From Bacteroidales bacterium (lineage in GTDB: Bacteria; Bacteroidota; Bacteroidia; Bacteroidales; UBA3824): DNA of 13,026 bases. The stretch lies in assembly GCA_017543645.1 (NCBI GenBank), contig JAFYFR010000095.1, positions 1 to 13,026 on the forward strand, in the 5' to 3' direction. Position 1 is the stretch's first letter; the number at the start of each line of letters is the position of its first letter. The position numbers and the translations under genes were made by a program. The notes beneath the pieces were generated by a model that saw only the letters and a list, made by a program, of their open reading frames with translations, had not been told where the DNA came from and ran no database searches. Of the stretch, positions 7,996 through 13,026 are shown in pieces.

Positions 7996-8028
7996 GAGGG
8001 CGCTGTGACAGTGTCCCTCTTTTTTTTT
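7996..8028 (+). terminator. intrinsic terminator after ychF
   Basis: GAGGG (7996-8000) pairs with CCCTC (8015-8019), and the stem continues through CGCTG with CAGTG (8001-8005 with 8009-8013, one G-T wobble). There is one bulged T (8014) and a TGA loop. A run of nine T (8020-8028) follows directly. It lies 34 nt after the ychF stop and separates this operon from the glycogen-type cluster. Confidence 0.88.
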
Positions 8029-8094
8029 CTGTTTTTTTTGCTTTTTTCGTTTTCCCAAACAAAAAAATCCGTATCTTAGTAAACCATTATTTTG

Positions 8095-8102
8095 TAATTT
8101 CG
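8095..8102 (+). promoter_or_regulatory. -7 promoter element for the GH133-GT4-GH57 operon
   Basis: TAATTTCG is the same octamer as in front of yfhO and fits the Bacteroidetes -7 consensus TAnnTTTG with one mismatch. The -33 box is poor: no TTTG at the expected place near 8072. This could mean a weak or activator-dependent promoter. Transcription would begin near 8108, about 45 nt before the ATG at 8152. Confidence 0.55.
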
Positions 8103-8151
8103 CGCCTCAAAACCAGCGTAGTAAAGTATTAATATTCAATATTGTATTGTT

Positions 8152-9987
8152 ATGGAGCCACAACCTATCGACAAGACACGGCTTTTGGATTTGCGCTATT
8201 CTCTCAAAAGCGAGTTTATAAAATGCAACAGCGGCGGAGCATGCGCAGCATCGTCGATTATAATGTGCAACACAAAAAAATGGCACTCGCTTCTTTCGGT
8301 GTTCCGCGAGAATACCGGTCAGCAGTACATACTTCTGTCCGCCCTCGACGATTCGGTGATAGCCAACTCGCGCACCTATTATCTCTCCACAAGGAAATAT
8401 CCGAATGTATATTTTCCGCTCGGACACCAGTATTTGGAGGATGTGTCGATAAACCCAGTGCCAACGCTGATATACAATGTGGGCGACGCCATGGTACAGA
8501 AAGAGGTGCTCCTGCACTCGTCGCACAATATGGTGATGATACGTTACACTCTGCTCCAGGCCGACAATAGTGTTACACTGCAGCTCCGTCCAATGCTCGG
8601 GCTGCGTCATGCGGGAGAGTTGAAACGCAAGAGCTCTAAAATCAACACCGGCAACAAGGCTATTGAAAACGGAATTGTGTATATATCTACCGACAAGCTT
8701 ACACAGGTTTTTATGCAGACATCCAAACCGTGCGAGTTTGTTACCGCTCCCGACTGGAACTACAACATCGAATATTCCGACGACCGCATCGAAGGTCTGC
8801 CATATCAGGAAGACCTCTTTATGCCCGGCTTTTTTGAAACCACGCTTCAGCCTGGCGAGAGCGTGATATTTGTGGCGTCGGAACAGAAATCGCATCCAAA
8901 ACAGTTCGAGACGCTTTTCTTGGAGGAGGCTTCGCAGCGCAAGACCCGTGGGTCGTTTCAGGACGATATCAACTACGCAGCCGCGCAGCTTATCCGCAAG
9001 CGCAAAGGCAGATGCTACATCGTTAACACTCTGCCCGAAATGGCGGAGTTCCCAAAAGAGATATTCATGTCGCTGCCCGGGCTGACACTTCCCGACAGTA
9101 ACACCTCGCTGTTTGAAAAAATAGTGGAATCGCTGAACAAGCAGTTGAACAACATAGTTTTCGGACGACTCAACGGCTACCGCTTCCGTCCGGACTCTCC
9201 GTTGTGGTTCATCTGGGCTGTGCAGCAGTACTTTTTCCAGCAAGGCGACATCAAGTATGTTTACAAGCTATATGGCAATGCCATCAACAAGATAATCAAG
9301 ATGGGTATCGAAAACGGAATCTCCGGGCTTGTTACCAACAGCGACTACCTTCTTGCCAAAAGTCTCGAAACCGAGAACCGTTTCTTTGTGGAGACCAACG
9401 CGCTGTGGTACAACGCCCTGCTCTTTGCCGCCGAGATGAACCGCAGCGTTGGCGATGAGGAAGTGTCTGAAATTTCGGAACGCACGGCGCACAATGTGAA
9501 ACTGGCATTTGCAGAGATGTTTGTAGACTCTGCCGTTCCGTATCTTCCCGACAGCGTTTCCGAAGACGGCGCAAAAGACTATGTCTGCCGTCCGTCGCAG
9601 ATACTCGCCGCCGCCATGCCATACTCCATCGTCGACAACGATTTTGCCGAATTGATACTCACCGAGGTGGAACGCAATCTGCTTACGCCCAAAGGATTGC
9701 TCACTCAGCCTTTGCGCAACAACGCATCGGCTGGTTCAGCAATTGTCGCGCCTGAGTATACGGCTTTCCTTGCCGAGCTATACCTCAAGCTCCGAGGTGG
9801 CGACAGCGGACTTAATAAAGCCAAACAGCTCTACGAGGCGTTCAACGAGGACAATGGGCTGCCTTCTACACCGAGTTTCTATCAGTATTACCGCTCCACT
9901 CCTCCCTACGAGGGAATGGGGTCGCCGCTTTGTGCCGTTACTGTGGCAGCTGTCAACAGAATTAAAATGCTAATCGACCAATACTAA
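8152..9987 (+). CDS. divergent GH133-type amylo-alpha-1,6-glucosidase (glycogen debranching) homologue, active site altered
   Basis: The 611-aa protein aligns along its whole length with bacterial glycogen debranching enzymes of the amylo-alpha-1,6-glucosidase type. The N-terminal beta domain has NTKKWHSLL (40-48), in the place of the usual TRKYHGLL. The (alpha/alpha)6 domain keeps LPGLTL (308-313), VETNALWYNAL (413-423), RPSQI (480-484) and LLTPKGL (510-516). Start 8152 fits because homologues begin the same distance before this N-terminal motif. It is somewhat shorter than the usual 640-660 aa. The stretch before LPGLTL, normally (G)YPWF..RD.FIA, reads LPEMAEFPKEIFMS (294-307), so W and the R-D pair become E and K-E. 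The C-terminal YHQGT.W segment is missing; SAIVAPEYTAF (529-539) stands there. The TWMD..V region before VETNALWYNAL is also lost. It may be inactive, glucan-binding or of changed specificity. It is the first gene of a three-gene operon. Confidence 0.85.
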   Translation: MEPQPIDKTRLLDLRYSLKSEFIKCNSGGACAASSIIMCNTKKWHSLLSVFRENTGQQYILLSALDDSVIANSRTYYLSTRKYPNVYFPLGHQYLEDVSINPVPTLIYNVGDAMVQKEVLLHSSHNMVMIRYTLLQADNSVTLQLRPMLGLRHAGELKRKSSKINTGNKAIENGIVYISTDKLTQVFMQTSKPCEFVTAPDWNYNIEYSDDRIEGLPYQEDLFMPGFFETTLQPGESVIFVASEQKSHPKQFETLFLEEASQRKTRGSFQDDINYAAAQLIRKRKGRCYIVNTLPEMAEFPKEIFMSLPGLTLPDSNTSLFEKIVESLNKQLNNIVFGRLNGYRFRPDSPLWFIWAVQQYFFQQGDIKYVYKLYGNAINKIIKMGIENGISGLVTNSDYLLAKSLETENRFFVETNALWYNALLFAAEMNRSVGDEEVSEISERTAHNVKLAFAEMFVDSAVPYLPDSVSEDGAKDYVCRPSQILAAAMPYSIVDNDFAELILTEVERNLLTPKGLLTQPLRNNASAGSAIVAPEYTAFLAELYLKLRGGDSGLNKAKQLYEAFNEDNGLPSTPSFYQYYRSTPPYEGMGSPLCAVTVAAVNRIKMLIDQY

Positions 9988-9998
9988 ACACAAGAGCT

Positions 9999-11429
9999 AT
10001 GAGAGTACTAATGTTCGGGTGGGAATTTCCACCGCATATTTCGGGAGGTCTTGGAACGGCTTGCAAAGGTATTGTAGATGCGCTCGGTGTGCGCGGCGAC
10101 ACGTCCACTATTTTTGTTGTGCCAAAGGTGTTCGGCAACGAGAACGCGCAGAATACTGTATTCGCCGGTGCCGACCAGTATGTTGAAAAGCACAAGGAGA
10201 TACTCAACCGGCATGTGCGCGTGCTGCTGCCCAAAGATTACAATCCCGAACTCTCAAAATTCGACAGCCGTGCCGAACACCTTATCTATGTGGAAACAGC
10301 CTCGTTTCTCCATCCTTATATGCAGCCTTTGCAGATAGAGAGGATTCTGCTCAAGAAACATATCAATCCCGAGAAAGTGTTTGTAAACCCCACGGGACAC
10401 CTCGTAACCATCGATAAAGGCAAGCCGCGGCCAATTAAGTTCTCTCCGTCGGAGCTCCGAACCGACAGCAAGCAGCCTAAGTTTGAGTTTACAGGACGCT
10501 ATACGCCCGAACTGCTCACCGAGACGGGAATGTTTGCCCGTGTGGGAGCGCAAATAGCCGAGCAGCACAATTTCAACGTAATCCACGCCCACGACTGGCT
10601 AACCTACGAGGCCGGCATCGCGGCTAAGGAGAGCACTGGCAAACCGCTCGTGGTTCATGTCCACGCCACCGAGTACGACCGTTGCGGCGAGAATGTAAAC
10701 CCTCAGGTGTTCAGCATCGAGCAGCACGGAATGGAGCAGGCCGACGCAGTGATTACCGTAAGCAACCTCACCCGCGACACCGTTATCGACAAGTACGGTA
10801 TCGACCCCGACAAGGTGTTCACTATATATAATGGTGTGGACTTTAAGCCAGACCGCAAAAAATACAAGAAACCCGAAGGCGAAAAGCTTGTAACATTCCT
10901 CGGACGTGTTACCTATCAGAAAGGCCCCCGGTATTTTATCGAAGCCGCCTACAAGGTGCTGCAGCATAGCAAGAATGTCCGCTTTGTGATGGCAGGCGGC
11001 GGCGACATGCTCAACGAGATGATAATTGCGGCGGCAAGGCTCGGAATCTCCGACCGATTCCACTTTACCGACTTTCTCAACCACGACGAGGTAAGGCATC
11101 TGTTGGCGGTAAGCGATATTTATGTTATGCCATCGGTTTCGGAGCCGTTTGGAATAGCACCTTTGGAGGCTGTACGAAGCAACGTCCCCGTGATTATTTC
11201 TAAACAGAGCGGTGTGGCGGAGGTGCTTCAGCACGCTTTTAAGGTGGACTACTGGGATTCCGACTCAATAGCCGACGCAATACACGCTTTAATAACATAT
11301 CCATCGCTATCGAAGTATTTTATCAAGAATGCCCGCGAGGAGGTGAAACGCTTGAAATGGGACATCAGCGCACGGCAGATAGCCGAAGTTTACAATATTG
11401 TCTGCAACAAAAAAAAATCTGAACCATGA
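9999..11429 (+). CDS. GT4 glycosyltransferase, glycogen synthase-like
   Basis: The 476-aa GT-B enzyme probably elongates an alpha-glucan from a nucleotide-glucose donor in the cytoplasm, judged by family and neighbours. The N-terminal Rossmann domain opens with VLMFGWEFPPHISGGLGTA (3-21), whose GGLGT loop is shared with glycogen synthases. IHAHDWLTYEAGI is at 195-207 and VHVHATEYDR at 219-228. The C-terminal domain has TFLGRVTYQKGP (299-310, with Arg303 and Lys308 as expected donor-phosphate contacts) and the E-x7-E motif SEPFGIAPLE (Glu382, Glu390). All key residues look intact. From memory, Bacteroides homologues are about 420 aa; the excess here lies between about 68 and 175, before HDW. 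It starts 11 nt after the GH133-type gene and overlaps the GH57 gene by 4 nt. Donor (ADP- or UDP-glucose) cannot be told from sequence. Confidence 0.9.
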   Translation: MRVLMFGWEFPPHISGGLGTACKGIVDALGVRGDTSTIFVVPKVFGNENAQNTVFAGADQYVEKHKEILNRHVRVLLPKDYNPELSKFDSRAEHLIYVETASFLHPYMQPLQIERILLKKHINPEKVFVNPTGHLVTIDKGKPRPIKFSPSELRTDSKQPKFEFTGRYTPELLTETGMFARVGAQIAEQHNFNVIHAHDWLTYEAGIAAKESTGKPLVVHVHATEYDRCGENVNPQVFSIEQHGMEQADAVITVSNLTRDTVIDKYGIDPDKVFTIYNGVDFKPDRKKYKKPEGEKLVTFLGRVTYQKGPRYFIEAAYKVLQHSKNVRFVMAGGGDMLNEMIIAAARLGISDRFHFTDFLNHDEVRHLLAVSDIYVMPSVSEPFGIAPLEAVRSNVPVIISKQSGVAEVLQHAFKVDYWDSDSIADAIHALITYPSLSKYFIKNAREEVKRLKWDISARQIAEVYNIVCNKKKSEP

Positions 11430-12715
11430 AAACATTAGCCTTTAATATCAATATCCACAGGTACTTCCTGTTGAAGAAATACCGTTTTTTCGACATCGGC
11501 AACGACAACTACTATTTCGACGACTACACCACGCGCGCCATGCTGCAGCAGTCGGAAAGCAACTGCCTCCGTCCGGCACTCGAAATGCTCTTGGCCCTCG
11601 TGCGCCGTTACAAAAAACGTCTAAGGTTTTCGGTGGGAGTTTCAGGCCCGGCGCTTCAGATGCTGGAGGATAGCTGTCCCGACTCGCTCAAGCTGTTGCA
11701 GCAGCTCGCCGCCACGGGATGCGTGGAGTTTACAGCCCAGCCCTACAACTATTCGCTCGCCGGAATCAATGATATGGACGAATTCCGCCGTCAGGTGACA
11801 CTTTGCGTGTCGGAAATCAAGAGGCTGTTTAACCAGGAGCCGCTGACGTTTCAGAATACAGGGCTTATCTACACCGACGACATCGGCAAGGCGGTTTACG
11901 ACATGGGGTTCAAGCTTGTGCTTGTGCAGTCGGAAAAGCGCAGCCTCGATGTCAAAGGCACCGATTACCTATATTTCCATCCATCCGTGCAGAGGCTCAG
12001 GATTCTGCCGCTGAACGTGCAGTATACCGAACTTTTTGAAGATGTGCTTAAAGACAAGAATCTTATTTCGCCCGAAGGACTTGTGGAGCAGGTAGGTCAA
12101 AATGCGGCTGGCGGCGACGTTATGTTCACCTACATCAATATCGACTATCTCGACAGCACCAAGTACAACAATCGCGAAGTGCTGTCGTTTGTTAAGACCG
12201 CCATCGAGAAGGTTTTGACAGAGAGGACATTCAAGTTCGACACTCCGTCGTCGGTATTGCAGAAATGCCAGCCGATATCACCATACAAGCTTCCCGCGCC
12301 TGTGCCCGGATTGAATTTCACGCCAAATCTTTATCCGTGGTTGGGCAACGAACTGCAGCGCGAGGCGTTTTCTAAAATCAACGCCCTCAAAGACAAGGTG
12401 AGAATAGCGGGCAACGCCACACTGCAGTCTATTTGGCAGCGTCTCCAGTGCAGCGACTATCTATATTTCATGTCCGACAGCTATTTTAACCACGACGCAC
12501 AACGGCTGCTGCCAAATCCGTTCGACTCGCCTTACAACGCATTTATCGCCTTTATGAATATTGTCGGCGACTTTGAACGCCGTGTGGATATTTCGGTGGA
12601 GAGTTCCGACACCGAAATGCTGTCTAACAAGCAGATAGCCGACGCTATAAAGTATTATCAAGCCAAAGTGAAAGAACTTAAGAAAGAGTACCAGAAACGG
12701 AGCATGATGGTATAG
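11426..12715 (+). CDS. GH57 alpha-amylase-like protein, nucleophile apparently missing
   Basis: The 429-aa protein is of the Bacteroides GH57 type that ends the debranching enzyme/GT4/GH57 trio. The conserved regions can be followed. CSR1 is degenerate (INIHRY, 8-13, normally IHQ). CSR2 is GCVEFTAQPYNYSL (98-111, Glu101 kept, usual His after PY.. replaced by Tyr). CSR3 is FQNTGLIYTDDIG (142-154), with Gly146 at the position of the Glu in the active pattern N-T-E-L-I-Y. CSR4 is INIDYLD (237-243, Asp240 as candidate acid/base). WLGNELQREAFSK is at 305-317 near the C-terminal helical part. The C-terminus (about 405-425) is a charged probable coiled helix. GH57 alpha-amylase-like proteins lacking one or both catalytic residues are known, so this is probably a non-hydrolytic member. 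Its ATG overlaps the GT4 stop (ATGA), implying coupled translation. Confidence 0.83.
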   Translation: MKTLAFNINIHRYFLLKKYRFFDIGNDNYYFDDYTTRAMLQQSESNCLRPALEMLLALVRRYKKRLRFSVGVSGPALQMLEDSCPDSLKLLQQLAATGCVEFTAQPYNYSLAGINDMDEFRRQVTLCVSEIKRLFNQEPLTFQNTGLIYTDDIGKAVYDMGFKLVLVQSEKRSLDVKGTDYLYFHPSVQRLRILPLNVQYTELFEDVLKDKNLISPEGLVEQVGQNAAGGDVMFTYINIDYLDSTKYNNREVLSFVKTAIEKVLTERTFKFDTPSSVLQKCQPISPYKLPAPVPGLNFTPNLYPWLGNELQREAFSKINALKDKVRIAGNATLQSIWQRLQCSDYLYFMSDSYFNHDAQRLLPNPFDSPYNAFIAFMNIVGDFERRVDISVESSDTEMLSNKQIADAIKYYQAKVKELKKEYQKRSMMV

Positions 12716-12795
12716 CGCGGGCTGTTGGCATTTTGTAAATACCGCATATTGAGAAAATATTTTTGGTACTGTGTTCCTACGTGCCTTATTCTTTG

Positions 12796-12803
12796 TATCT
12801 TTG
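12796..12803 (+). promoter_or_regulatory. -7 promoter element for the downstream XRE regulator
   Basis: TATCTTTG matches the Bacteroidetes -7 consensus TAnnTTTG exactly. The -33 position holds only a weak TTCC (12774-12777, spacing 18). The start site would lie near 12809, about 26 nt before the ATG at 12835. The 119-nt gap after the GH57 gene has no clear terminator hairpin, so some readthrough from the glycogen-type operon is possible. Confidence 0.65.
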
Positions 12804-12834
12804 CGGCTGTAATTCACCAATAATAAGTACAGTT

Positions 12835-13026
12835 ATGATACTAAACGAACAAATCAAAGCCATCGCCGAAAGGCTCAGCGCTTTGCGAGAGGTGTTAGAA
12901 CTCTCGCTCGAGGACGTATCGTCCAAAACCGGCATACCGCCGGAGCAGATTGCCAAGTTTGAAAGTGGCGAATCTGACATTCCTATGAGTTTTATTTGCA
13001 ACGTTGCACAAGCATACAATATTCAA
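12835..13026 (+). CDS. XRE-family regulator, N-terminal part (probably XRE-cupin)
   Basis: ATG at 12835 opens a frame that continues for 64 codons to the window edge, so the 3' end is missing. The protein starts MILNEQIKAIAERLSALREV and shows a helix-turn-helix: ELSLEDVSSKTGIPPEQIAKFESGESDIPMSFICNVAQAYNI, quoted here in parts as LSLEDVSSKTGI and PPEQIAKFESGE. The spacing and the LREV/ESG/IPM pattern match the Bacteroidetes XRE regulators of about 180 aa that carry a C-terminal cupin domain, often located before an acyl-CoA ligase (AMP-binding) gene. The cupin and that neighbour lie outside the window, so this subtype is inferred. It has its own good promoter element and is probably independent of the glycogen-type operon. 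Confidence 0.82.
   Translation, partial: MILNEQIKAIAERLSALREVLELSLEDVSSKTGIPPEQIAKFESGESDIPMSFICNVAQAYNIQ

Noticed and set aside
8107..9243. A 378-codon open frame on the minus strand opposite the GH133-type gene
   Set aside because: Its translation has no recognisable domain, it lies inside a gene with clear family motifs on the plus strand, and it probably results from the codon bias of the real gene.
10599..11234. A 211-codon minus-strand frame opposite the GT4 gene
   Set aside because: Shadow of a well-supported glycosyltransferase gene, with no family features.
12740..12765. Possible terminator after the GH57 gene (ATATT / AATAT stem)
   Set aside because: Only five A-T pairs, with a weak T-run; unlikely to be a stable hairpin.

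Overview
The window looks like chromosome from a member of the order Bacteroidales (phylum Bacteroidota); a Muribaculaceae-type gut organism is plausible but unproven. Four things support this. Starts lack clear Shine-Dalgarno sequences. Several promoters carry the Bacteroidetes -7 element TAnnTTTG (here TAATTTCG twice and TATCTTTG once). A glycogen-type gene trio matches the known Bacteroides order (GH133 debranching enzyme, GT4 glycosyltransferase, GH57). Typical neighbours of that phylum are also present (DUF1343/NamZ lipoprotein, YfhO membrane protein, YchF, XRE-cupin regulator). No mobile element, CRISPR array, tRNA or rRNA was seen.

Layout. (1) 1-1525, minus strand: a NamZ-like exo-muramidase lipoprotein followed 4 nt later by an HD-domain phosphohydrolase, whose 3' part lies outside the window. 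(2) 1613-3586, plus strand: a TonB-dependent outer-membrane receptor, divergent from NamZ, ending at a strong hairpin that can also terminate the convergent minus-strand small XRE regulator (3698-3904). (3) 3905-4328: a long AT-rich gap with paired repeats upstream of the XRE gene and a good promoter for the next operon. (4) 4329-7961: YfhO-family membrane protein and YchF ATPase, 6 nt apart, closed by an intrinsic terminator. (5) 8095-12715: promoter, divergent GH133-type protein, GT4 glycosyltransferase and GH57-like protein, tightly coupled (11-nt gap, then a 4-nt ATGA overlap). (6) 12796-13026: promoter and the 5' end of an XRE-family regulator that runs off the window.

The most notable signal is in the glycogen-type operon. 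The glycosyltransferase keeps its key motifs, but both flanking glycoside-hydrolase-fold proteins look catalytically impaired. The GH133 protein has lost the tryptophan and RD of the active-site stretch before LPGLTL, and the YHQGT.W stretch near its C-terminus. The GH57 protein has glycine where the nucleophile glutamate is expected. The operon may therefore be a glucan-synthesising glycosyltransferase with two non-hydrolytic glucan-binding or scaffolding partners rather than a synthesis/degradation set. The motif losses are visible in the translation; the functional reading is inference.
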